This document shows positions 53,134-62,657 of a stretch of DNA of 64,000 nt, one piece after another. The stretch is from Chitinophaga pinensis (GTDB lineage: Bacteria > Bacteroidota > Bacteroidia > Chitinophagales > Chitinophagaceae). The position numbers and the translations under genes are program-made. The stretch is taken from positions 33,535-97,534 of the forward strand of contig CAMCAY010000003.1 in assembly GCA_945872815.1 (NCBI GenBank), in the 5' to 3' direction. Positions within the stretch are counted from its first letter, which is position 1; each line of letters opens with the position of its first letter. The notes below the pieces were generated by a model. The model worked only from the letters and a program-made list of their open reading frames with translations. It did not search any database and was not told the origin of the DNA.

Positions 53134-53161
53134 AAATGGGCTGCCGATCGGCAGCCCATTT
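53134..53161 (-). terminator. Perfect 28-base palindrome, terminator of the GEVED protein gene
   Basis: A loopless palindrome running from AAATGGGCTGCC to GGCAGCCCATTT around a central GATC, GC-rich in the arms, followed by TTTATA on the minus strand. It lies 20 bases beyond the stop codon of the large gene. Confidence 0.85.
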
Positions 53162-53181
53162 AATAGTTAAATTAGTATTCT

Positions 53182-56100
53182 TTATTGAATCACTACTTTT
53201 CCTGACTTTAATCTAACTCCAGCAGCATCTGTCAATTCTACAAAATAAATACCCTTTCCAAATTTCGTCATGTCAATTTCTGCTTTGCCGAAAGGTTTAT
53301 TTATATTGAATGATTGATTGTAGACCCTTGATCCTTTAGAGTCATAAATGGTTACAGAACGTGGATTTGAAACTCCATTGTATTTATCGTTATACCTGAT
53401 TTGGAAAATTCCATTGTTAGGATTTGGATAAATAAACAGATTGTAATTCAAGGAGTCCTCAATAGTAACTACATTACTTACCGCACTTTTACATCCATGT
53501 CCATCAGTTACAGTTAATGTGTAATTTCCTAAACCATTAATGTCAACATTATGTGATGCTGATGATGCATTTGAAAGGATTGCGCCGTTATAATTCCATT
53601 GATAGGTTACTTCGGGTGTACTTGCATTTGTAACAGAAGAATTCAATGTAGTTTGCAAGCCCGGGTATAAACTCGTTAAGGGCGATGCTGCGATTGATAC
53701 AGACGGTGTCGAATAAACGGTAACAGGAACTGCAATTGGATCAGAACTGCAACCCGGTGTTTGAATTACCAAAGAATAATTGGTAGTTGCTGACGGAGAA
53801 GCATAGACGCTGTGTGTCAATGTTCCGTTATAACTGTTGCTAAGACTCGCATTATTATACAATCCTGTAGAAGGGCTCCAAATTCCTACACTTGCTGCCG
53901 ATGATGCATAAGTAATCTCAATGCTCCAATCGTCCAATGTATTGATTGGTTGTGTAGGAGAGCCGGCATCTGCCCAATAATCATATAATCCCAATGTCCA
54001 TGAGCCATTTGGCGTGCTGAATAAATCACTAAAGTTAGTTACATCAGGAATATATCCGTCAGGTCCTGTTTGAACGGGATCATTTGGTGTAGTTGGGAAA
54101 GAAGGATTGGTTGGGTCATTTGCAATTGCCATAGAAGGCAAGTAAGCATCAGCAGCATAAGTTGAAGAAAAAGGATCAGTTCCATTTCCAAATGAAGCTG
54201 TTGCATTAGAGGCGAAGATAGTATTGGTTAAACCTGTTGTAACGGCTGTACCGCCAGTTCCTGACAAAACATAAGCAAGGTTTAATACTTTCCCATTTGG
54301 AGCCTTTATTGTACCAATCAAATCTCCTACCCATGTATGGGTAGCATTAATCTTTACTTTAACCGAACTTATAACAGAACCGGCAGGAATTCCAGTAACA
54401 TTTATGCTATTATTTATTCCGGCTGTTGTTCCATCATCAGGAATTGTTGTGCCTAATGCACCTGATTCAAATGTAACAGTAGTAGGTAGTACAGGTACAT
54501 ACCCGCCTATTGATAACAATGCAACATTTCCTTTGCAAATTGCAGCGGAAGCAGGATCTGCAGAACCACTAATTTTTGAAACAGTTAATTCTACAGAGTC
54601 TGAGTAAACTGTGCTTGCACAATAGAAAATAGACACCCTGAATTGACTTCCATTCATAGCATCAGCTATTGGCTGAATCTTTAATGAATCAGTATTTGCA
54701 CCACTGATGGCACCACCATCAACCAGATCTGTCCAAGGCAAAGTTGAATTTGCTCTTGTTTGCCATTGATAAATAGGACTGAAACCCGTTGATTCAACAG
54801 TAAACATTGCATTGGAACCACACAAAGATGTAACGGCTAAAGGTTGTTGAGTGATTTGAGAAGGTACACAAGTCAATATTTCCACTTTATAATCTTCGGT
54901 TTCTCCATAAGTATAGCCTAAACAAGCGTCGTTGCCAGTTAATGCCAAATTAAATCTAACTCTTACCCTCATTCTTGTTTCACCTAATAAAGCATTAGCA
55001 GGCACATTAACAGCGCCATTGATAATTGCTCCATTTGCTGAACCAAGCGCTGTAAATTCAGAAGAATCAAATGATCCACTGTGATCATAATCTACCCATA
55101 CACCAACATATTCTGTACCACCAGGACCAACTTCTACTGACATTGGAATCCTACTTCCAATCGCCAATAAACCGGTACCAACAGTAGGGTCATTCACATA
55201 ATTTGAATAACCACCTGTTGTGCAATCCGTTGTATTATTCAATGAACTTCCCATTGTTACATTCAATATCACATCATCTACTCCGCAATTGGTTGTTGAT
55301 GGAGTACAATAACACACATTCCATGGGTTTGCGAAAACCTCCACCGGAACTGATGTAACACTATTACCAGAACATGTTACTATTAATTGATACCATGTTG
55401 TGTCTGATAAAATGGTATTTAGTCTTGAAGCATTTGCACCAGCAATGTCTGAATAGGTAATTCCATCAGATGATGACTGCCATTGGAAAGTAAGACCGGA
55501 ATACATATTTGTGTTGTTAGAAATGGACAAAGTAAACATTGTGCCAGGACAAACATTCGTATCAGATGAAACCGTATTTCCTGCATCAGGTGTGCCTGAA
55601 CATGGCGTAGGAGCCATTATCATAACATTATAATCTTCTGTTTCTCCAAAAGTGTATCCAATACAAGCGGATGTGCCTACTAATGGAGTTAGCCATCTTA
55701 ATCTTACCCTCATTCTTGTTAATCCAGTTTGAGCATCTGATGGAACATCAATGTTTCCATTTAACACAACACCATTTCCACTACCAAGAGATGTAAATTC
55801 TGTGCTGTCAAATAAACCGTTGTGGTTATAATCAATCCAAGCACCTACATATTCAGTACCACCTGTACCTACTGTTACGCTGATTGGGTTTGAACTGTTT
55901 GTATATAACATGGCAGTTGCTACCGAGTCATTAGTAGTATAATCTGTATACCCGTTTGTACCGCAGTCTGAGTTGTTGTTAATTGCATCAATCGCGACAT
56001 TTGTAATGATATCATCGTCAGTACAATTTGAACTGTCAGGAATACAATAACATAGATTCCAAGGATTTGCTGTAATCATTACAGGCGTTGATGTAGCACT

Positions 56101-57828
56101 GTTTCCTGAACAAGTTGCCACTAATTGATACCAGGAAGTTTCATTTAAAATTGCAGTAAGAGCATCACTGTTTGCATTTGCTATATCAGTATAATTAATA
56201 CCATCAGAAGATGACTGCCATTGATACGAGATTTCCGAAGCAGTACTGTTTAAATCGTTAGAAATAGATAAATTGAATTCTATGCCCGGACATACCGATG
56301 AAACCGATGAAACCGTATTTCCTGGATCGGGTGTTCCAGTGCATGGAGGAGGAATATTGATGTTTATTCTGTAATCTTCAGTTTCACCAAATGTATAGCC
56401 AATGCACGCAGCAGTATCTGTTAATGCAGTGCTATATCTCAATCTTACTCTCATTCGCGTAACACCGGCCAATGCATTTGTCGGGGTATTTATAAATCCT
56501 CTGATGGTATCGCCATTGGCATTTCCTAATGAAGTGAATTCATAAGAATCAAAAACTCCATTTTGATTATAGTCTATCCAAACTGAAACATGTTCAGTTC
56601 CACCTGCTCCTACTGCAACACTCATTGGCGTTCTGGCTCCGGCCGTTAATGTTGCAGTACCAACAGAAGTGTCGTTTGTGTAATCAGTGTAACCACTGCT
56701 TGAACAATCAGATGTATTATTGATTGTATCAATGGTAACATTTAAAATCACATCGTCCAAAGTACAATCTGTAGCCGGCGGTATACAATAACAGCTGGTC
56801 GGCTGGTTCATAGAAACTTCAGTGGCTGTTGATGTATCTGAAAGGGAGGAATTTGAACAAGTAGCGATTAATCGATACCAAGTGGCTGCTGATTGAATCG
56901 CTAAATAAGAGGCCCCATTAGCGCCGCTGATATTGGTATAAGTAACATTGTCAGATGAAGATTGCCATTGATAGCTAACACCAGAACCTGCAACTGAATT
57001 AGAAATAGACAAATCAAATCCAATGCCTTCACAAACACTCAATCCAGAAGAAATGGTATTTCCCAACTCTGGAATCCCTGAACATGGAGTAGTTGCATAA
57101 TTAATTACAAAAGAAAAATCCTGAGGATCTGTACTTGTAGCATCAACCACATCAGACCAGGTATTTGCAGTAAGATCATGTTGTTTTGCATTATTACCGG
57201 TTTGTGTTGTAGTGCCAACAACGGTACTTGGAGGTGTATAATTGCTTGTCAATGCAGATGTCACACCTGTTTGCCATTCCATCCAATAAGAACCTGGATT
57301 TAATGTTACAGGAACCAACGCCTCCAACTTCCATATTTTCCTTGTGTTTCCGGGCGTTGCATTAAAAATCCTATACATGCCCGCAGAAGAACTTGATGAA
57401 AGTCTGTTGGTAGTTAAATCTCCAAATATTGGAGTTGGTGTCCCAACAGAAGGATTAGTATTGAAAATTTGCAATCTTAATTCTTGAAATGGAGAAGTTG
57501 TGCCGGTATATCCTGTAGAATAGGCATAAACTGTTATTTTTGTAACAGACCATGGGGTACCTGCAGGCACAGTAAAATTGTCCGCAATTGAAAATCCCCC
57601 TGTTATACTAGAAGAAAATCCAGCATTGCCATTACCGACTTGCACCTCACTCCATGTAAAACCTGCAGGAGCTGCTGTACCATCGCTAGATGTGGCACCC
57701 GTGCTTAGATTTCCATTTAAATACTGTTGAGCACTAACATAAACAGAACACAAAGAACATAGCATAACAACAGCAAATGTCCTTAAAGTCATTCTCCTGA
57801 TTTCCGAAAGAGTAAATTTTGATTGCAT
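53182..57828 (-). CDS. Large T9SS-secreted protein with GEVED modules and a proprotein-convertase P-like domain
   Basis: A 1548-residue exported protein. After a signal-anchor-like N-terminus and an adhesion-like region come three tandem modules of about 245 residues (about 246-497, 498-742, 743-985). Each contains an Ig-like half (YQWQSSSDG, WYQLVATCSGNS) and a GEVED half (CYCIP leader, WIDYNQNGVFDS, MRVRLR, CIGYTFGETEDY). A fourth Ig-like region follows, then a P/homo-B-like domain (about 1119-1304: TWVGDLIGTIKAPNG, NGSWTLGLYDYWAD), another Ig-like unit, and a type A sorting domain (about 1460-1548: FIYPNPNNGIFQIRY, GIYFVELTDAAG). Probably surface-displayed or released. No catalytic domain is recognisable, so the role is likely adhesive. 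Confidence 0.9.
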   Translation of the reverse strand: MQSKFTLSEIRRMTLRTFAVVMLCSLCSVYVSAQQYLNGNLSTGATSSDGTAAPAGFTWSEVQVGNGNAGFSSSITGGFSIADNFTVPAGTPWSVTKITVYAYSTGYTGTTSPFQELRLQIFNTNPSVGTPTPIFGDLTTNRLSSSSSAGMYRIFNATPGNTRKIWKLEALVPVTLNPGSYWMEWQTGVTSALTSNYTPPSTVVGTTTQTGNNAKQHDLTANTWSDVVDATSTDPQDFSFVINYATTPCSGIPELGNTISSGLSVCEGIGFDLSISNSVAGSGVSYQWQSSSDNVTYTNISGANGASYLAIQSAATWYRLIATCSNSSLSDTSTATEVSMNQPTSCYCIPPATDCTLDDVILNVTIDTINNTSDCSSSGYTDYTNDTSVGTATLTAGARTPMSVAVGAGGTEHVSVWIDYNQNGVFDSYEFTSLGNANGDTIRGFINTPTNALAGVTRMRVRLRYSTALTDTAACIGYTFGETEDYRININIPPPCTGTPDPGNTVSSVSSVCPGIEFNLSISNDLNSTASEISYQWQSSSDGINYTDIANANSDALTAILNETSWYQLVATCSGNSATSTPVMITANPWNLCYCIPDSSNCTDDDIITNVAIDAINNNSDCGTNGYTDYTTNDSVATAMLYTNSSNPISVTVGTGGTEYVGAWIDYNHNGLFDSTEFTSLGSGNGVVLNGNIDVPSDAQTGLTRMRVRLRWLTPLVGTSACIGYTFGETEDYNVMIMAPTPCSGTPDAGNTVSSDTNVCPGTMFTLSISNNTNMYSGLTFQWQSSSDGITYSDIAGANASRLNTILSDTTWYQLIVTCSGNSVTSVPVEVFANPWNVCYCTPSTTNCGVDDVILNVTMGSSLNNTTDCTTGGYSNYVNDPTVGTGLLAIGSRIPMSVEVGPGGTEYVGVWVDYDHSGSFDSSEFTALGSANGAIINGAVNVPANALLGETRMRVRVRFNLALTGNDACLGYTYGETEDYKVEILTCVPSQITQQPLAVTSLCGSNAMFTVESTGFSPIYQWQTRANSTLPWTDLVDGGAISGANTDSLKIQPIADAMNGSQFRVSIFYCASTVYSDSVELTVSKISGSADPASAAICKGNVALLSIGGYVPVLPTTVTFESGALGTTIPDDGTTAGINNSINVTGIPAGSVISSVKVKINATHTWVGDLIGTIKAPNGKVLNLAYVLSGTGGTAVTTGLTNTIFASNATASFGNGTDPFSSTYAADAYLPSMAIANDPTNPSFPTTPNDPVQTGPDGYIPDVTNFSDLFSTPNGSWTLGLYDYWADAGSPTQPINTLDDWSIEITYASSAASVGIWSPSTGLYNNASLSNSYNGTLTHSVYASPSATTNYSLVIQTPGCSSDPIAVPVTVYSTPSVSIAASPLTSLYPGLQTTLNSSVTNASTPEVTYQWNYNGAILSNASSASHNVDINGLGNYTLTVTDGHGCKSAVSNVVTIEDSLNYNLFIYPNPNNGIFQIRYNDKYNGVSNPRSVTIYDSKGSRVYNQSFNINKPFGKAEIDMTKFGKGIYFVELTDAAGVRLKSGKVVIQ

Positions 57829-58033
57829 AAATTTGGTTTAGTTTTACAAATCTTTTTCAGTACAAAACTTATGTTTAGCCTAAAAAAATCAATGTAATTT
57901 ACATTTTATTATATGTTTAACAAATTATTTTTCCGCAATAATTTATTTAAACAAAGCGCTCTTTTTTTTAATGATATTAATCATGATTCAGTTTATTTAC
58001 ATTTAATCTTATTCGTGTTGTAATTTTAAACTT

Positions 58034-58756
58034 ATGACCAATCGAAAAAGCAAAACATCTATAAAATCGTTGTTATTATCTGTTATTGGTATTGTGACCT
58101 ACCCTTTCATTAATATTTTTAATTCAATAAAAATTAATGATACCAATCATCTTGATAATTTACCTAATAGGAACGTTTTATTTGTAAGTAATCATCAAAC
58201 ATACTTTTGGGATGTCATCACTCTATATCATATTTTCAGTGCTCACTCATGGGGTAAAAAGAAAAAACTAGGGTTTCCTTATTATTTGATTAGGCCCTAT
58301 ACAGAAATAAATTATGTTGCTGCTAGTAAAACAATGAACAGTTCGTTTGTTGCAAAATTGTTTGCATTGGCTGGTGCAATAACAGTTAAGAGAACTTGGA
58401 ACAATTCATCCGGCGAAAGTCTTAGCGGACTTGATGTTGGAGATACCAGAAATATTTCCAGAGCCCTTGAAAACAATTGGATGATTACATTTCCTCAAGG
58501 TACCACTTCACCGTATGCTCCCGGAAGAAAAGGTACTGGTTTTATCATAAAACAAAATAAGCCTATTGTGATTCCGGTAGTAATTAAAGGGTTTTCAAAT
58601 ACTTTTTCTAAAAAGGGGATGGGTGTTAAGCGAATTAATTCAAAATTGGAAGTTACTTTTAAAGCCCCACTCAATATCGATTACAATTCTTCTTCAGATG
58701 AAATTTTACATCTTGTGATGGATGCAATTGAACAAAGTGAAAAATTCAATATTTGA
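58034..58756 (+). CDS. 1-acyl-sn-glycerol-3-phosphate acyltransferase (PlsC-like)
   Basis: A 240-residue membrane-associated acyltransferase of phospholipid synthesis. An N-terminal hydrophobic helix (LLLSVIGIVTYPFINIFN) precedes the catalytic motif, here SNHQTYFWDVI: His and Asp are separated by five residues, not four as in standard HX4D. FPQGTTSPYAPGRKGTGFI corresponds to the glycerol-phosphate-binding FPEGTRS block and IPVVIKGF to motif IV. I believe the longer spacing recurs in Bacteroidota homologues. It is followed by the thioesterase gene, with a -7 box between. Confidence 0.87.
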   Translation: MTNRKSKTSIKSLLLSVIGIVTYPFINIFNSIKINDTNHLDNLPNRNVLFVSNHQTYFWDVITLYHIFSAHSWGKKKKLGFPYYLIRPYTEINYVAASKTMNSSFVAKLFALAGAITVKRTWNNSSGESLSGLDVGDTRNISRALENNWMITFPQGTTSPYAPGRKGTGFIIKQNKPIVIPVVIKGFSNTFSKKGMGVKRINSKLEVTFKAPLNIDYNSSSDEILHLVMDAIEQSEKFNI

Positions 58757-58791
58757 TTTCTGGCAATCGAATCGATTGTATGGCATATACT

Positions 58792-58799
58792 ATCTTTGC
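58792..58799 (+). promoter_or_regulatory. Candidate -7 box TATCTTTG of the thioesterase gene
   Basis: Matches TAnnTTTG and lies 11 bases before ATG 58811. It contains the TTG at 58796, which argues against that codon as a start. Confidence 0.5.
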
Positions 58800-58810
58800 A
58801 AAAAAAACTC

Positions 58811-59320
58811 ATGGAAAAAAAATCATCTGATTCATTGGTGATAATGACAGAATTGGTATTGCCAAATGATACAAACAATTTTGGAAACTTAATGGGTGGT
58901 CGTTTGATGTATTGGATGGATATTGCCGCCGCACTGGCAGCAATGAAACATTGTGCTTCACCTGTTGTAACCGCCTCAGTTGATAATATTTCATTTGAAA
59001 GCCCCATAAAAATTGGCAATGTGGTTCATATACAAGCAAAAGTTACCCGATCATTCAATAGCAGTATGGAGGTGCACATGAAAGTTTGGGGAGAAGATGC
59101 CATACAGCAATACAAATACAAAAGCAATGAAGCATATTATACTTTTGTTGCGTTAGATCCCAATGGAAAACCAAGAGCAGTGAATAAAGTGATTCCCGAA
59201 ACAGAAGAGGAGAAAAAATTGTTTGATGGAGCACTTAGAAGAAGACAACTTAGACTGATACTCGGCGGGAAGTTGAAGCCCGAAGATGCCCCTGAATTAA
59301 AGGCCTTGTTTGTGAATTAA
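58811..59320 (+). CDS. Acyl-CoA thioesterase (hotdog fold, YciA-like)
   Basis: Hydrolyses acyl-CoA thioesters. About 169 residues from ATG 58811 (MEKKSSDSLVIMTELVLPND). The hotdog motif is NNFGNLMGGRLMYWMDIAAALAA with the catalytic Asn/Asp region (NLMGGRLMYWMD), followed by VDNISFESPIKIGNVVHIQA. Typical Acot/YciA length with a C-terminal extension. The upstream TTG 58796 sits inside the -7 box, so ATG 58811 is preferred. Confidence 0.92.
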   Translation: MEKKSSDSLVIMTELVLPNDTNNFGNLMGGRLMYWMDIAAALAAMKHCASPVVTASVDNISFESPIKIGNVVHIQAKVTRSFNSSMEVHMKVWGEDAIQQYKYKSNEAYYTFVALDPNGKPRAVNKVIPETEEEKKLFDGALRRRQLRLILGGKLKPEDAPELKALFVN

Positions 59321-59379
59321 TTTAAAATGTTCATTGTTTAAATTCAGGACTTTAATACAATAAAATCAATCTAAAATAG

Positions 59380-60618
59380 ATGAATAACCAACTTTTAATA
59401 TCGTTTGAAAACAGTGAATTTGCCTTTGCATATAAAACAAATAACGAACTGAAAAAAGCCCATTTTTTATTTTCTGTGATGGGTAAACCTTTTTTGGTAA
59501 AGCTTGGATTGGCTGTTATTCCAATCCTTATCAAATGGAGAATTCCATTCATTAAAACAATCATTAAAAGTACCATTTTTAATCAGTTTGTTGGAGGAGA
59601 ATCTCTTGAACAAACTACCCATGTAGTAAATAAACTAGAATCTCACAACGTAAATGTAATCCTAGATTATGGTGTGGAGGGGGTTGAAGGAGAGGGCTCA
59701 TTCGATGCAGCTACAGATGAATTTATTAAAGTAATCAATTTTGCATCAACGCAATCTAACATACCTTATATCAGTATAAAGGTTACCGGCATTTCAAGGT
59801 TTGGGCTTTTGGAAAAAATCAACTCCTTAATGTTGCAGCACGAAAATGAATCCATTTATGTAAGTTATGAGGTTGCCATTGATAAACTTTCTGATTTTGA
59901 AAAATCTGAATGGGAAAAAGTAAAAGGCCGTTTAAAGAAAATCTGTGAAAATGCAGAGCAAAAAAAAGTAGCCGTTTTGGTTGATGCAGAAGAATCCTGG
60001 ATCCAGGAACCTGTAGACGTACTTACGATGATGATGATGAAAGACTATAATAAAAATAACAAGATAGTCTACAATACTTTTCAATTATATAGGCACGATC
60101 GGTTGTCATTTCTGCATTACTCTTTTGAAATTGCGAAACAGAGCAACTTTATTCTAGGGGCAAAATTGGTTCGCGGAGCTTATATGGAAAAGGAAAGAAA
60201 CAGAGCACTTGAAATGGGTTATCTATCTCCCATACAACTAAGTAAAGAAAATACAGACAAGGATTATGACAGCGCTATTGAATTTTGTATTGCAAACCTT
60301 GATAAAATAGCTATAATCGTCGCATCTCATAATGGAAACAGCAACTTGCTTGCTGCAAATCTTTTGTTTCAAAAAGGACTTCCATTGAATCATCAAAACA
60401 TCCATTTTTCGCAATTATATGGAATGAGTGACGATATCACATTCAATCTTGCAAAGCATGGGTTCAGTGTAAGCAAGTATCTTCCATTCGGGCCAATAAA
60501 AGACGTAATTCCATATCTGATGAGAAGAGCCGAGGAGAACACTTCGGTTGCAGGACAAACCGGACGGGAGCTTGCGTTGTTAAAAAAAGAAATGAAAAGA
60601 AGAAAAGACAGAGGTTGA
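59380..60618 (+). CDS. Proline dehydrogenase
   Basis: FAD enzyme oxidising proline to pyrroline-5-carboxylate, 412 residues, the monofunctional form. Signatures include DYGVEGVEGEGSFDAA, VLVDAEESWIQEPVDVL, YNTFQLYRHDRLSFL, GAKLVRGAYMEKERNRA, VASHNGNSN and PFGPIKDVIPYLMRRAEEN, which form the TIM-barrel active site with conserved Arg pair. A P5C dehydrogenase is not in the window. Starts about 60 bases after the thioesterase. Confidence 0.95.
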   Translation: MNNQLLISFENSEFAFAYKTNNELKKAHFLFSVMGKPFLVKLGLAVIPILIKWRIPFIKTIIKSTIFNQFVGGESLEQTTHVVNKLESHNVNVILDYGVEGVEGEGSFDAATDEFIKVINFASTQSNIPYISIKVTGISRFGLLEKINSLMLQHENESIYVSYEVAIDKLSDFEKSEWEKVKGRLKKICENAEQKKVAVLVDAEESWIQEPVDVLTMMMMKDYNKNNKIVYNTFQLYRHDRLSFLHYSFEIAKQSNFILGAKLVRGAYMEKERNRALEMGYLSPIQLSKENTDKDYDSAIEFCIANLDKIAIIVASHNGNSNLLAANLLFQKGLPLNHQNIHFSQLYGMSDDITFNLAKHGFSVSKYLPFGPIKDVIPYLMRRAEENTSVAGQTGRELALLKKEMKRRKDRG

Positions 60619-60624
60619 ATTTAT

Positions 60625-61140
60625 TTATCTAACACCCAACTCAATTACTTCACAATTTCTGATGTCATTCCCATCTATTACAAATCGTATGATTGTTCTA
60701 ACCTTTTGCCAGCCTTGTTTTCCGGCTGCACCCGGATTCATGTGAAGACATTGAATCGAATCATCGTACATAATTTTCAAAATATGTGAATGCCCGCTGA
60801 CAAACAGCTTTACTTTTTGGACAATCAACTCTGATCGAACCCCCGGAGAATACCTGCCCGGATAACCACCAATATGCTGCATCATGACTTTCACTTTTTC
60901 ACAATTAAAAACAATTCTTTCCGGAAATTCTTTTCTTATGCTGATGCTATCAACATTGCCATATACACCTCGGATAATTATTTTTTTGGAAGACTTTTCA
61001 AACTCGAATTTTAGTTTGTCTATTAGCTCAATTGATCCAAAATCACCGGCATGCCATATTTCGTCACAGTCTTTCAGGTAATCAAAAATCAAGTTATCCA
61101 AGTATCCGTGCGTATCTGATATCAATCCTATGGTAGTCAA
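60625..61140 (-). CDS. YfcE-family metallophosphoesterase
   Basis: A 171-residue phosphodiesterase/phosphatase with the calcineurin-like metal motifs: IGLISDTHGYLD (D-x-H), WHAGDFGS (GD), GVYGNVDS (GN-x-D), and FVSGHSHIL (GHSH), plus HMNPGAAG at the end. YfcE/MJ0936-like enzymes hydrolyse simple phosphodiesters in vitro; the natural substrate is unknown. It converges with proline dehydrogenase with six bases between the stops. Confidence 0.92.
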   Translation of the reverse strand: MTTIGLISDTHGYLDNLIFDYLKDCDEIWHAGDFGSIELIDKLKFEFEKSSKKIIIRGVYGNVDSISIRKEFPERIVFNCEKVKVMMQHIGGYPGRYSPGVRSELIVQKVKLFVSGHSHILKIMYDDSIQCLHMNPGAAGKQGWQKVRTIIRFVIDGNDIRNCEVIELGVR

Positions 61141-61387
61141 ATTTTTTTAAGAATTTTAGATGCTGAGTGATAATTACCTTAATTTTGAATGAAAGATAAT
61201 TCGCTTTTCTCATTTAACGAAAAGATTTCAAATTGACTTTTTTTAGAAATTTCACATACCACATCGATAAACGCATCTGGAAATATTATTTTTTAGTGCT
61301 TGCATTGTGTAAAGGGTATTTTTTCAAAAATTAACTTCACTTTTTACAACTCACTTTTTATTTTTCATTTTTGAATTTTTAATTTTT

Positions 61388-62545
61388 ATGCCACATTATA
61401 AATCATTGGGCTCTATTCCCCATAAAAGACACACTCAATTTAAAAAACCTGACGGGGCTCTCTATTCAGAGCAATTGTTTTCTACCGAGGGATTTTCGAA
61501 CGATTATTCTTTATTGTACCATACTTATCCTCCAACATTAATTGTTAAATGCGATGACCCTGTGGATGTTTCTCCTGAAGTTGTCGAAGAGAAAATGCTC
61601 AAACACAGAAGTTTAGAGGGTTTTAATATTAAGCCGGAAGCAGATTTTCTTCAGAGCAGAAAAGCTGTATTGGTAAACAATGATTGTCACATTGTTCTTG
61701 CATCACCCCAAAAAAGTATGACAAACTATTTTTACAAAAATGCGGATGCTGATGAAATGATATTCGTACATGAAGGGAGCGGAGTTGTAATAACCTGTTA
61801 TGGTGAACTTACATTTGGATATGGCGATTATATTGTTATTCCCAGAGGAACAATATATCAGATTCATTTCAACGATGATAAAAACAGATTGTTTATTGTA
61901 GAATCATTTCATCCAATTCGCTATCCTAAAAGGTATATGAGCAAGTATGGCCAATTGATGGAGCATTCACCTTATTGCGAAAGAGATATCAGAGGACCAG
62001 AAAATCTAAAAACTTTTGATGAAAAGGGTGATTTTGTCATCAAAACAAAAAAGAAGGGATTGCTTTATGGCATTCACTATGGCACACATCCATTTGATGT
62101 AATTGGTTGGGACGGTTGTTGTTATCCTTATATTTTCAGCATTCATGATTTTGAGCCAATAACCGGAAGGGTACATCAGCCCCCACCTGTTCATCAGACA
62201 TTTGAAACAGATGCTTTTGTTGTTTGTTCTTTTGTTCCAAGATTATATGATTATCATCCATTATCAATTCCCGCACCTTACAATCACAGCAATATCGACA
62301 GTGATGAATTACTTTATTATGTAGATGGTGATTTTATGAGCAGAAAGCATGTAACAAGAGGTATGATGACATTGCATCCTGCAGGGATTCCTCATGGTCC
62401 GCATCCCGGAGCCTTGGAGAAAAGTATCGGTGCAAAGGAAACCAAGGAATTGGCAGTAATGATTGATACTTTCAGACCACTACAATTGACGAAGTTTGCT
62501 ATTGAAATAGAAAATGAAGGTTATGTTATGAGTTGGGCTGAATAA
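61388..62545 (+). CDS. Homogentisate 1,2-dioxygenase-like protein
   Basis: A 385-residue double-cupin protein of the HmgA family, which opens the homogentisate ring in tyrosine degradation. Features: HYKSLGSIPHKRHTQFKKPD at the start, a DADEMIFVHEGSGVV first cupin, GDYIVIPRGTIYQI, and in the second part PPPVHQTFETDAFVVCSFVP and LHPAGIPHGPHPG with candidate iron-binding His/Glu residues. It is shorter than the roughly 430-residue canonical enzyme, so homogentisate as substrate is probable but not certain. No maleylacetoacetate isomerase or fumarylacetoacetase lies nearby. A perfect palindromic terminator follows. Confidence 0.87.
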   Translation: MPHYKSLGSIPHKRHTQFKKPDGALYSEQLFSTEGFSNDYSLLYHTYPPTLIVKCDDPVDVSPEVVEEKMLKHRSLEGFNIKPEADFLQSRKAVLVNNDCHIVLASPQKSMTNYFYKNADADEMIFVHEGSGVVITCYGELTFGYGDYIVIPRGTIYQIHFNDDKNRLFIVESFHPIRYPKRYMSKYGQLMEHSPYCERDIRGPENLKTFDEKGDFVIKTKKKGLLYGIHYGTHPFDVIGWDGCCYPYIFSIHDFEPITGRVHQPPPVHQTFETDAFVVCSFVPRLYDYHPLSIPAPYNHSNIDSDELLYYVDGDFMSRKHVTRGMMTLHPAGIPHGPHPGALEKSIGAKETKELAVMIDTFRPLQLTKFAIEIENEGYVMSWAE

Positions 62546-62594
62546 AAAATAAGGCGTTTCCATTACTTTCAAATAGAATCACGTTACAAATATT

Positions 62595-62628
62595 CAAGGA
62601 AATGACAATTGTCATTTCCTTGTTTTTA
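62595..62628 (+). terminator. Perfect palindromic terminator after the homogentisate-dioxygenase-like gene
   Basis: A 28-base loopless palindrome (62595-62622, arms CAAGGAAATGACAA/TTGTCATTTCCTTG) followed by TTTTTA; 49 bases after the stop codon. Confidence 0.88.
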
Positions 62629-62657
62629 TACATGAGTTAGCATTGTATAAAAAACAA

